Below, piece after piece: positions 1-7,300 of a stretch of 29,189 bases of DNA. The number at the start of each line of letters is the position of its first letter. The first letter of the stretch is position 1. Under the pieces are notes generated by a model. The model searched no databases. It was not told where the DNA came from and saw only the letters and a program-made list of their open reading frames with translations. The translations under genes and the position numbers were made by a program. The DNA lies in IMG/VR virus record IMGVR_UViG_3300023223_000443, positions 1 through 29,189 of that record. The stretch is one strand, 5' to 3'. The stretch comes from a virus.

Positions 1-17
1 GATGTGGTGGTCCTGAT
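1..17 (+). repeat. 17-bp direct repeat, copy 1
   Basis: GATGTGGTGGTCCTGAT is identical to bases 762-778. Both copies cover a MWWS-stop gene end and the start of the next gene. The repeat may extend beyond the window start. It fits either a duplicated gene junction or a recombination scar around the sulfotransferase gene. Confidence 0.8.
2..16 (+). CDS. C-terminal end of an upstream gene (partial)
   Basis: The first bases read ATG TGG TGG TCC TGA, giving the residues MWWS and a stop. The sulfotransferase-like gene that follows ends with the same MWWS-stop from nearly the same DNA (762-778). The simplest reading is that an upstream gene with a related C-terminus ends here. Only four codons are visible, so its function cannot be judged. 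Confidence 0.35.
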   Translation: MWWS

Positions 18-777
18 TTATTGTCTGACCCAACACCACACAGGAACCTGGTCCACCCTGGCATGGCTTCTGAATCACCAGGGGGTCCAGGGATGCCTGA
101 CAACGGAACACATCTTTGACATCCTGGAACCAAGTGAACCTGACCAGGAGTCTGGGGTCTATCCCGTCCACCCAATGGAGAGTGGTGAGTTGGTGGAGGA
201 GTTCCACCCCTCAATGGTCTACCATGAACACATCAGATTGGACCCTGAGAAACCAAAGAGGATTGACAGGACACAGGTTTTGATTGCAACGGTGACACCC
301 ACGGTGATCCCGATCCGTGACCCCCTTGCAGCATTGATCAGTTACCAGAGGAGGGCAGAGAAAGCCAACAGGACCCCAGAGAACGGGTTTGCACCACGGT
401 CCCATGTGGACTCCTGGGTTGCCCTGGCAGAGACGTCCAGAAAAACTCTCTGCAACTTTGCACACGTCAAGTTCATCTGTTGGGATCTCATGGAGAGATT
501 CCCCCTCAAGACAAGATCTTTGAGACACCTCCTGGAGGTTGCATCTGCCTTGGGGTTGGGGGGTGACGTGGGTCCTTCTTTTGATTGTGTGGAGGATCTG
601 ATTCACAACAATGACGGTGGAGACTATGACCTGAAACGGGCATATCAGGACGGGGATCTGGAAACCGTCAGGGAGGGTGTCTCAGAGGGTGCAGTCAATC
701 TCCTGATCTCCAAACGTGGACTCCTCATCCCGTTCCTGGAGTCCTTGGGATATTCAGACCTGATGTGGTGGTCCTGA
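4..777 (+). CDS. Sulfotransferase-like P-loop protein
   Basis: Predicted to move a sulfuryl group from PAPS to a glycan or other acceptor. What is visible: an N-terminal beta strand and P-loop-like turn (YCLTQHHTGTWSTLAWLL, about residues 6-23), where sulfotransferases bind the 5'-phosphosulfate, and a PIRDPLAALISYQRR segment (about 101-115), typical of the 3'-phosphate loop RDP..A..SY. The 257-aa length suits a compact bacterial or phage sulfotransferase. The start is uncertain: GTG at 4 or 7 fits, while ATT at 16 sits where the next gene has its ATG. It is followed by a glycosyltransferase with a 1-base overlap, which suggests both act on the same surface glycan. The acceptor is unknown. 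Confidence 0.62.
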   Translation: MVVLIYCLTQHHTGTWSTLAWLLNHQGVQGCLTTEHIFDILEPSEPDQESGVYPVHPMESGELVEEFHPSMVYHEHIRLDPEKPKRIDRTQVLIATVTPTVIPIRDPLAALISYQRRAEKANRTPENGFAPRSHVDSWVALAETSRKTLCNFAHVKFICWDLMERFPLKTRSLRHLLEVASALGLGGDVGPSFDCVEDLIHNNDGGDYDLKRAYQDGDLETVREGVSEGAVNLLISKRGLLIPFLESLGYSDLMWWS

Positions 778-778
778 T
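762..778 (+). repeat. 17-bp direct repeat, copy 2
   Basis: Second copy of the repeat at 1-17. It lies across the stop of the sulfotransferase-like gene (TGA 775-777) and the start of the glycosyltransferase (ATG 777-779). Confidence 0.8.
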
Positions 779-1439
779 GTTGACGGTGGTCTGTGTCTGC
801 AAGTCAGGAGGTGACTTTGACAGATCCTTTGTTGACCATCTGGAGAGGTCAATTTTCAACCACCTCCCAGGATTCAATCAGTTTGTCTGTCTGACAGATG
901 ATCCATCCATCCAGGGACCGTTCATCAAGACTGTCCTGTTGGAACACGGGTGGAGGGGTTGGTGGTCCAAGATTGAACTGTTCAGACCAGGACTGTTCCA
1001 GGAGGGCAGACCCGTCCTCTACATTGACCTGGACACGTTGGTCACCAGGGACATCTCTCATCTGTTTGGGGCAATAGATTGTGACCTGGTTCTCCTCCGT
1101 GACTTCTACCGTCCACAGACCCACAGGGCAACCGGCATGATGGGGTGGACGTCCGGTCAGTTCCATGAAATCTGGGAGACGTTCCAGGCAGACCCAGACA
1201 CGTTCATGAGGAAATATAGGAGTGACCAGGAGTTCATCCACTGGTTGGTCCCCACCGGACTGGTGAGGTTCTGGCAAGATGAGTTCCCAGGTCACGTTGT
1301 GTCCTACAAAGTCCACTGCATGAAGGCACTCCCAGGAGATGCCCATGTGGTTTGTTTCCACGGTCAACCAAGACCCAACTCAGAACGGGTGAGACTGGAG
1401 TCTCCCTGGATGATTGAAAAGTGGGGAGTTGATGTCTGA
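777..1439 (+). CDS. GT-A fold glycosyltransferase (DxD, GT8-like)
   Basis: Predicted nucleotide-sugar-dependent glycosyltransferase of about 220 aa. The N-terminus (LTVVCVCKSGGDFDRSFV) gives the first Rossmann-like strand. GWWSKIELFRPG (about 61-72) precedes the metal-binding DLD in VLYIDLDTLVT (DLD 84-86), and a C-terminal VVCFHGQPRP resembles the closing FHG..KPW element of GT8-type enzymes. A GTG at 765 would extend the frame, but ATG 777 is preferred because it overlaps the preceding stop as TGATG, the rule in this genome. Likely works with the sulfotransferase upstream to modify virion or host glycans. The family call is firm; donor and acceptor cannot be read. Confidence 0.78.
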   Translation: MLTVVCVCKSGGDFDRSFVDHLERSIFNHLPGFNQFVCLTDDPSIQGPFIKTVLLEHGWRGWWSKIELFRPGLFQEGRPVLYIDLDTLVTRDISHLFGAIDCDLVLLRDFYRPQTHRATGMMGWTSGQFHEIWETFQADPDTFMRKYRSDQEFIHWLVPTGLVRFWQDEFPGHVVSYKVHCMKALPGDAHVVCFHGQPRPNSERVRLESPWMIEKWGVDV

Positions 1440-1746
1440 TCAATTTGGGGACATTGGTCCAGGGTGTGTCAGGTCAGGATATTGTTGCAAACAGGCACCC
1501 TGCCCGTTTGGAAAATGGGACCCAGAGAAACACCAGTGTGTTCACCTGGTGGGTGAGGAACCTGGTCACTATTCTTGCGGGATATATGATGAGATTCTGG
1601 GTCAACCTGGTGCAGATCTTTGCCCTGCATTTGGGGCAGGATGTTGCAGTCCGTTGAACACTGACAGGAGAGTGGTTCAGTTGATGACCTATGGGGAGAT
1701 CAGCAATGAAGATTGGCCCAACAACTTCACGGGGAATCAAGGATGA
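1432..1746 (+). CDS. YkgJ-like cysteine-cluster protein
   Basis: Small protein of 104 aa, rich in cysteine. The N-terminal GPGCVRSGYCCKQAPCPFG (Cys12, 18, 19, 24) resembles the start of the YkgJ family, thought to bind zinc or an iron-sulfur cluster. Further cysteines follow in KHQCVHL, HYSCGIY and DLCPAFGAGCC, enough for one or two metal sites. ATG 1432 is chosen because it overlaps the glycosyltransferase stop; an upstream in-frame ATG at 1414 lies inside that gene. Biochemical role unknown; its place after two glycan-modifying enzymes suggests an accessory part in the same pathway. Confidence 0.6.
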   Translation: MSDQFGDIGPGCVRSGYCCKQAPCPFGKWDPEKHQCVHLVGEEPGHYSCGIYDEILGQPGADLCPAFGAGCCSPLNTDRRVVQLMTYGEISNEDWPNNFTGNQG

Positions 1747-2075
1747 GTAGAAACATTGGACACCTCCTGATCCACACGGTTGACATCACCAGGTCAACAC
1801 GGGTGAAAACCGGACGGGGTGGATGGACCAAGACCCAAAAGTCTCAGGGCAAGGTCAGTGGACGGGTGTGGCCCGTCAACCAAAAGGATCTGGTGGTTGC
1901 TGCACAAGACCAGGCAAGGGTGACTCACTCAGTGATTTTCCGTCCAGGTGTGGACGTGAGGATTGCAGATGAACTCCTCTTTGAGGGGAGGAAATTTGTG
2001 GTCAGGGTCAGGAACATCACCCCATCAATTCCGATTTATCACAAGGTCCTGGCAGAGGAGATCCAGATCAACTGA
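1743..2075 (+). CDS. Head closure / head-tail adaptor protein
   Basis: 110-aa protein of the phage head-tail joining family (SPP1 gp16 / HK97 gp7-like), which forms a ring under the portal and adaptor and closes the DNA channel. Visible signs are the family's small beta-barrel pattern: an N-terminal strand (HLLIHTVDITRST), a central GRVWPVNQKDLVVAAQDQARVTH segment, and the C-terminal VRIADELLFEGRKFVVR ending in a YHKVLAEEIQ strand. The ATG overlaps the previous stop as ATGA. Its position just before gp10-like and tail terminator genes matches the usual siphovirus connector order. Confidence 0.8.
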   Translation: MSRNIGHLLIHTVDITRSTRVKTGRGGWTKTQKSQGKVSGRVWPVNQKDLVVAAQDQARVTHSVIFRPGVDVRIADELLFEGRKFVVRVRNITPSIPIYHKVLAEEIQIN

Positions 2076-2221
2076 TGGTCCCGTCCTGCCTCTATTGTGG
2101 ACACACCGGAAAAGGATTGTGGAAACCTCCTGGGTTCAGGATCTTTCTCTGCATCAACCCGTTCCAGTGTTTTCTGAGGACCAGAAAAAATGGCAGTAGG
2201 ACTGAAGATCAACATCAATAA
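2075..2221 (+). CDS. Small zinc-ribbon-like protein
   Basis: A 48-aa reading frame starting at an ATG that overlaps the head-closure stop (TGATG) and ending 32 bases inside the gp10-like gene. It carries CLYCG near the N-terminus and a second cysteine pair in FLCINPFQCF, with basic residues after it, so it could bind one zinc ion. The stop-start overlap and the paired cysteines argue that it is translated; its short length and overlap with the next gene are against. No family recognised. Confidence 0.45.
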   Translation: MVPSCLYCGHTGKGLWKPPGFRIFLCINPFQCFLRTRKNGSRTEDQHQ

Positions 2222-2597
2222 GTTGGCATTCACGGACAGGGTGAAAAAAAGGGTTGAGTTCAACCTGGGAACCGTGGGTGCATTCTTGGTCAGACGTCTC
2301 CAGGCCCAGGTTGGAGTTCCGTTCCCACCGGCATCCAGAGTTGGGGAATCCCCCCACCGGAGAAAGGGGATGGCAGGAGGACTCCAGGGGTCTTTCAAAT
2401 TCATTGTCAGGAGACGGGCAACGGGCATCACATTGACCGTGTTCACTGATCAGGTCTATGCCCTCAGACTGGAGTTTGGGTTTGTGGGGACGGACACTCT
2501 GGGCAGGAACATCAACCAAGGACCAAGACCCTATTGGAGGGTGGTCATGGGTGCAAACAAACGGATGATTGGGACGGGGGTTGCAAGAGATCCATAA
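2190..2597 (+). CDS. HK97 gp10-like neck / tail completion protein
   Basis: 135-aa protein of the HK97 gp10-like family, part of the connector between head and tail. The N-terminal helix (FTDRVKKRVEFNLGTVGAFL) is followed by VPFPPASRVGESPHRRKG, matching the family's P..tG.L..S pattern. The C-terminal FGTDTLGRNINQGPRPYWR-type segment (here FVGTDTLGRNINQGPRPYWR) is characteristic. It lies between head closure and tail terminator genes, as in many siphoviruses. Confidence 0.75.
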   Translation: MAVGLKININKLAFTDRVKKRVEFNLGTVGAFLVRRLQAQVGVPFPPASRVGESPHRRKGMAGGLQGSFKFIVRRRATGITLTVFTDQVYALRLEFGFVGTDTLGRNINQGPRPYWRVVMGANKRMIGTGVARDP

Positions 2598-3013
2598 TGG
2601 CAGATGAAACAACCCAGGCAATCTTTGATGTGATGAATGCAGACACACTCCTGGTGGGACTGGTTTCTCAGTTTGAGGGAGAACCGGCAATCTTCACAAT
2701 GAAAGAAGTCCCACCGGATGCCAAACGTCCCTATATTTGGTCCTATGGTGACATCACCAACACCCCGTTTGAGTCCAAGACTCAGTTGGGCAGGGACGTC
2801 ACCAGAGACATCTGGTGTGTTGCTGATGACGTTGGGGATGAGGACCTGGTGATGAGCATTGCCAACCGTGTCAGAGACATCTTTCACCGGACGGTCATGT
2901 CCATTGGAATTGGCAACATGAGGACCGTGGCATTGGGTCCCAGAGTTGGAATGTCAGGGGATGACATCACTGCCAGGATCGTCACCCTTGAGTTTGTCTA
3001 TCAGATTTCATGA
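2597..3013 (+). CDS. Tail terminator / tail completion protein (DUF3168-like)
   Basis: 138-aa protein expected to cap the tail tube at the head-proximal end and stop tube growth. The layout fits the gpU/DUF3168 type: an N-terminal helix (TQAIFDVMNADTLLVGLV), the PPDAKRPYIWSYGDITNTPF strand-turn, then a conserved strand and helix (RDIWCVADDVGDEDLVMSIANRVRDIFH, split here only for description) and a C-terminal edge strand (TLEFVYQIS). ATG 2597 overlaps the previous stop as TAATG; longer upstream starts fall inside the gp10-like gene. It ends the first late operon and is followed by a terminator. Confidence 0.7.
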   Translation: MADETTQAIFDVMNADTLLVGLVSQFEGEPAIFTMKEVPPDAKRPYIWSYGDITNTPFESKTQLGRDVTRDIWCVADDVGDEDLVMSIANRVRDIFHRTVMSIGIGNMRTVALGPRVGMSGDDITARIVTLEFVYQIS

Positions 3014-3016
3014 TCT

Positions 3017-3047
3017 TGGTCAGGGGTTTGTAATCTTGCCCTGACCA
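3017..3047 (+). promoter_or_regulatory. RNA hairpin upstream of terminator
   Basis: TGGTCAGGG (3017-3025) pairs perfectly with CCCTGACCA (3039-3047) across a 13-base loop, starting 4 bases after the tail terminator stop. It has no T-run and sits just before a true terminator hairpin, so it may protect the mRNA 3' end or affect termination. Confidence 0.55.
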
Positions 3048-3051
3048 GGTT

Positions 3052-3100
3052 GACCCCCCATGTGGTGACTCTCACAAGTTTCAGGTGGGGGGTCTTTTTT
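3052..3100 (+). terminator. Rho-independent terminator
   Basis: GACCCCCCA (3052-3060) and TGGGGGGTC (3086-3094) form a perfect 9-bp GC-rich stem with a 25-base loop, followed at once by six T (3095-3100). It separates the neck operon from the tail tube gene. Confidence 0.82.
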
Positions 3101-3193
3101 ATCCCAACGGGGTGAATAGGGTGGACACGTCCATCCTCAATTTTCTCACTCCACAAGTTCCATAATTCAAAACCAGTAGGAGGGCATAGAACT
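3101..3193 (+). promoter_or_regulatory. Leader region of the tail tube gene
   Basis: Non-coding stretch between terminator and tail tube start. It is AT-richer than its surroundings. It contains an imperfect inverted repeat around GGTGGAC-A-C-GTCCATC (about 3120-3136), a CATAAT that could serve as a -10 element without a convincing -35, and a strong ribosome site TAGGAGGG about 10 bases before ATG 3194. A promoter here is inferred from the terminator just upstream and the high demand for tube protein. Confidence 0.4.
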
Positions 3194-3604
3194 ATGTCTG
3201 GAATCAACGGTGCAGACGTCCTGATCATTGTGGACGTTGGTGCATCAACACCCAATTTTGTTGTTGCTGCCGGTCAGCGAGACGTGACGTTTGATGAGTC
3301 CAACAACATCATTGACATCAGTTCCAAAGACACGGGACGGATTGAGGAGGTCCTGGTTGGACGTCTCACCCAGAACGTCACTTTGGATATGCTGTTTATC
3401 AATGGTGATGCAGGACTGATTGCCCTGAGAGATGCCTCAAGGAATGGGACTGAGATTTCCATCAGGAGACGTTTCCAGGGTCAGGACATTGAACAGGTCA
3501 CGGCATTTGTTGAGACAAGATCTGAGTCATTCCCTGACCAGGATGCCGGTCTTGTTTCCCTGAGTTTCAGGTTGTCTGGATCATGGGGGACCGTCAGTCC
3601 ATAG
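3194..3604 (+). CDS. Major tail tube protein (TP901-1 family-like)
   Basis: 136-aa protein predicted to polymerise into the non-contractile tail tube. The pattern matches the TP901-1-type tube protein: an N-terminal strand (GADVLIIVDVGASTPNFVVA), the QRDVTFDESNNIIDISSKD segment that starts the beta-sandwich, a VTLDMLFINGDAGLIALRDA strand-helix, and the closing LVSLSFRLSGSWG. A strong TAGGAGGG ribosome site precedes it, and it is the first gene after a terminator, consistent with a highly expressed virion protein. Confidence 0.82.
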   Translation: MSGINGADVLIIVDVGASTPNFVVAAGQRDVTFDESNNIIDISSKDTGRIEEVLVGRLTQNVTLDMLFINGDAGLIALRDASRNGTEISIRRRFQGQDIEQVTAFVETRSESFPDQDAGLVSLSFRLSGSWGTVSP

Positions 3605-3613
3605 GAGGACTGA

Positions 3614-4084
3614 ATGAGTACACCAGAGTTTGTTCTCAAGGGGAAAACCAAGAACTATCCCATCCTGATCACCCACCAATCCATCATGGCAATGGAGATT
3701 GAAACGGGTGTGAAGATCACTCAACTGTTCACCCATGTGGGTGCAGCATCAGAGTTGAATCTCCTGAAAAGGAAAAAGGACAGGGAAAGAAAAATGCAGG
3801 AGTTGGCATTGACCATTGGTCTGACTGAGATCATGTCATTACTCTTTGCAGGACTTGAAGGGTACAGGAGAAAGTTCAGGACCCAGATTGATCCTGTCAG
3901 CATGGATGATGTTGACAGAGTTCTCACTGACTGTGGTGGGATTCCTGGGGTTCAACAACCGTTGGCAGATTGTTTCTCAGCATACTTTCCAACGGCAATG
4001 GGTTTGAACCTTGAGGACGGTTCTGGTGACGCAAAAAAAAAGACCGGACGTCAGAGAAAATCAAAGATTTCTCAGAGTTCCTAG
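3614..4084 (+). CDS. Tail assembly chaperone G (0-frame product)
   Basis: 156-aa chaperone equivalent to lambda gpG, expected to coat the tape measure protein during tail assembly and be absent from the virion. The N-terminal part (FVLKGKTKNYPILITHQSIMA) gives the family's short beta strands; the middle is helical. The ribosome site TAGGAGG lies 6 bases before the ATG. Near the C-terminus the codons GCA AAA AAA AAG form a slippery run, after which the 0 frame soon ends in a polar Ser/Lys-rich tail. Placement between tube and tape measure genes is the standard gpG position. Confidence 0.82.
   Translation: MSTPEFVLKGKTKNYPILITHQSIMAMEIETGVKITQLFTHVGAASELNLLKRKKDRERKMQELALTIGLTEIMSLLFAGLEGYRRKFRTQIDPVSMDDVDRVLTDCGGIPGVQQPLADCFSAYFPTAMGLNLEDGSGDAKKKTGRQRKSKISQSS
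4033..4042 (+). other. Programmed -1 frameshift site
   Basis: Nine A then G (4033-4042), read in frame as A AAA AAG, the best-known bacterial -1 heptamer. Slipping back one base moves ribosomes from the G frame into a frame open from the slip site to 4398. This is the conserved position of the G/G-T frameshift before a tape measure gene. Confidence 0.85.
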
Positions 4085-4398
4085 ACAAACTGATGTCATG
4101 GTCCGTCAGGATTGGCATCAGTCCAGAGTCATTCTGGGACATGACACTCAGGGAGAATCTTCTCCTGATTGACGGTTTCCTATTTCGGCAGCAGTTGTCC
4201 ACTGAACAACGGGTGTCCTCTGCCTGGTTGATGGCAAACTGGTCCAGGGCAAAAAGAATGCCCTCACTGAAAAGCATCCTCTCCAAAATCAAACAACGGA
4301 AACCCAAGGGTCAAGTTGAGACGGAAAAAGCAAAGAGAGATTTCCAGAAAATGGCAGAGGAAATGACCAAGGATCTGAACATCAAACCGCAGGAGTGA
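4042..4398 (+). CDS. Tail assembly chaperone T extension (G-T fusion by -1 frameshift)
   Basis: The downstream part of the G-T chaperone. After the slip at 4033-4042 the protein continues DRTSEKIKDFSEFLDKL and on to the stop at 4396-4398, giving a fusion of about 261 aa (3614-4042 joined to 4042-4398). The segment ISPESFWDMTLRENLLLID is typical of T-type domains, where an FW..T..EL motif starts a helix that binds the tape measure. The C-terminus is highly charged (QRKPKGQVETEKAKRDFQK). Internal ATGs such as 4093 exist, but no ribosome site supports separate translation. It ends one base before the tape measure ATG. Confidence 0.82.
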   Translation, partial: DRTSEKIKDFSEFLDKLMSWSVRIGISPESFWDMTLRENLLLIDGFLFRQQLSTEQRVSSAWLMANWSRAKRMPSLKSILSKIKQRKPKGQVETEKAKRDFQKMAEEMTKDLNIKPQE

Positions 4399-4399
4399 C

Positions 4400-7300
4400 A
4401 TGGCAGATTTTGGAAATATCGGTGAGGCTTTTGTTGACATTCGTGCCAACTTTGGGACATTCCAAAAAGACCTCAGTAAGTCAACACAAAGACTAGGACG
4501 ATCCCTCCAGAGCATTGGTGGTGGGTTCCAGGACGTGGGGTCAAAGTTGACGTTAGGGTTGACCCTGCCCCTGGTTGCAGCAGCAGCAACGGCAGTGAAA
4601 TTTGGGTCTGACTTTGAGAGTGGTTTTGCAGGAGTCAGAAAGACCGTTGAGGCAACAGAGAGACAGTTTCAGGACTTGTCCAAAGGGTTCCGTGACGTTG
4701 CCAAAGCAACAGGAACCTCAGTGGTTGAGATCCTTGCCATTGGTGAGGCAGCAGGACAACTTGGAATTGAGACAGACAACATCCTTGCATTCACCCGTGT
4801 CATGGCAGACCTGGGTGTCACCACCAACCTTTCCTCCCAAGAGGCAGCAACGGCACTTGCCCGTCTTGCCAACATCACCCAACTCCCCCAAGACCAGTTT
4901 GACCGTCTGGGTTCCACCATTGTGGACCTGGGAAACAACCTTGCCACAACAGAGGCAGAGATTGTCCAGTTTGGTCTGAGGATTGCAGGAACAGGGAAAC
5001 AGGTGGGTCTGTCAGAGGCAGACATCCTTGCCTTTGGTGCAGCACTTTCCTCCGTGGGCGTCAATGCAGCAGCAGGAGGAACGGCAATCTCCACGGCATT
5101 CAGAAAGATTGCCATTGCCACTGAGGAGGGTGGTTCAACTCTCCAGAGGTTTGCTGAAATTGCAGGGACATCAGCAGAGGAGTTTGCAGAGAAGTTCAGG
5201 ACGGATGCTGCCGGTGCAACCGTGGATTTCATTGAGGGTTTGGGCAGGGTCAGTGATGCCGGTGGGAGTGTCTTTCAGGTCCTTGAGGATCTGGGACTCC
5301 AAGAGAAACGTCTCAGTGATGCCCTGTTGAGATCTGCCGGTGCAGGGGACACCCTCCGTGAATCCCTGGTGATTGCCAATAGAGCATTTGAGGAAAACAA
5401 TGCCCTGACCAAAGAGGCAAACCAGAGATATGAAACTTTTGAGCGTCAAGTGGGGATGTTGGGGGAGGAGTTCAAGGACATTGCGGTCACCATTTTCAAC
5501 TCTCTCCGTCCGGTCATTGTTGACCAGATCATTCCCCTGACCAGGACCCTCCTGGAGTTTGTGGGGAGAATGGCAGAGGGGTTTGCCCGTCTGCCTGGTC
5601 CAATCAAGACCCTGGTGATTGGACTCCTGGCACTCCTGGCAGCACTTGGACCCATTGTTGTTGTGGTGGGAACCGTGATCAGTTCCCTTGGTTCCATTGT
5701 CCTGGTGTTTGGTGGTCTTGGTGCCACTGCCGGAATTGCAGGAACCGGTGTCCTCACCTTTGGGACAATCATGGCAGGACTCCTCCCCATCCTTGCATCC
5801 ATTGGACTTGCCCTGGTGACTCTGACGGTTGCCTTGGTTGCATTCAAAGTGGGTCTTGACCTTGCAGATGCCCTGATCCAGTTCTCTCTGATTGGTGATC
5901 AGATGGAACGGGTTGCAGTTGAGGCAAAGACCAACGTCCTGGGTGCATTCAACGCCTTGAAAAAGGCAGCAACAGGACCGGAGTTCAAAGAGTTTGCAGA
6001 TGAGTTGGACCGGATCTTTGAGACATTCCAACAGACGGGTGACCTTGAAATTTTCAGGGCAGAACTGGACCGTGTTGGACGGGGAATGGCAGAGGTCCAG
6101 ACTGCTATTGCAACCACCGTTGAGGCAGAGGAAATTCTGGAGGAGACAACTGAGGATCTGGCAGCAGCACAGGCAGAGGCAAAAAAATCAGCAGATGAAC
6201 TGGCAGAGGCAGCAAAGGCACTTGCAACACAACAGAAGGCAGCAGCAGAAGCAACCCAGAATGCCCTCCAACCGTTCCGGTCCATCACTGAACAGTGGAA
6301 ACTGGCAAGAGAGGAATCCACCACGGCAACAGAGTTTGTCCTGGCATTCAAGGACCAGATTCTTGCTGCCGGTCTGAGTGCAGAATCATCTGCACGTCTG
6401 TTTGCTGCAATGGGAATTGAGATTGACCAACTCCCAGAAGAACTCCAAGAGGCAGTGACGGAACTGAAGAATGCACAACGGGAGATTGACAACACCAACA
6501 TCTCCATCCTTGCCCTGCAATCAGGAATCCTGCCACTGGCACAGGACACCAGACGGTTTGAGGAGGCATTGGCAAACGTGGGAGGACCGGCAAGACTCGC
6601 TGCCGAAAATGCCCAGAGACTTGCAAAGTCAACGGATGAACTTCAAAAGGAAACCAGGGACGCAACCATTGAGATCAGACGCCTGGAAATTGAGGTCACT
6701 GATTATCAAAAGGCAGGGGCAACGGCAGAACAGGTCCAGGCAAAATTTGGACAGAGGATTGAGGAGTCATCCAGAAAGGGGAAACTGTTTGGAGTTCAAC
6801 TTGGGAAGAACACCAGACAGTTTGTCCAGTTCCAGAAAGAGGCAAAAGAGAGTGCTGATTTTGCCAAGAATTTTCAGAAGCAATGGAACACTGCCATTGG
6901 GAACGTGGTGGGTGCATTCATCCAGTCCATTGCAGACATGGACTTTTCATTCAAGGGGTTTGCCCGTTCCCTGGTTGACACGGTGAAGAACCTGGGCAAG
7001 ACCATTGTCTCCACGTTTGTGGGGTCCCTGTTCAAACCGGTCCTTGCCTTGGGTCAAAGGTTTGCAGAAAACCTCTCAGGGACGATCCTGGCAGGATTAA
7101 CGGGGCAAGAGGGTCCTGCCGGTGGTGTCTTTGGAGGTCTGGATTTCGGTGGTTCATTCAAAGGGATTGGGACCCAGATCAAAGGGGCATTTGCAAAGGC
7201 ACTCCCGTTCCTGACCAACCCCATCACCCTTGCCATTGCAGGGATTGGTGCAGCAATTTTTGGGGCATTCAAACTGTTCACGGCAACCCCTCTTGAGGCA

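Noticed and set aside
5171-6031. Long minus-strand open frame (286 codons) inside the tape measure gene
   Set aside because: It is an antisense shadow of a clear tape measure coding frame, with no ribosome site and low-complexity Gln/Asn-rich content.
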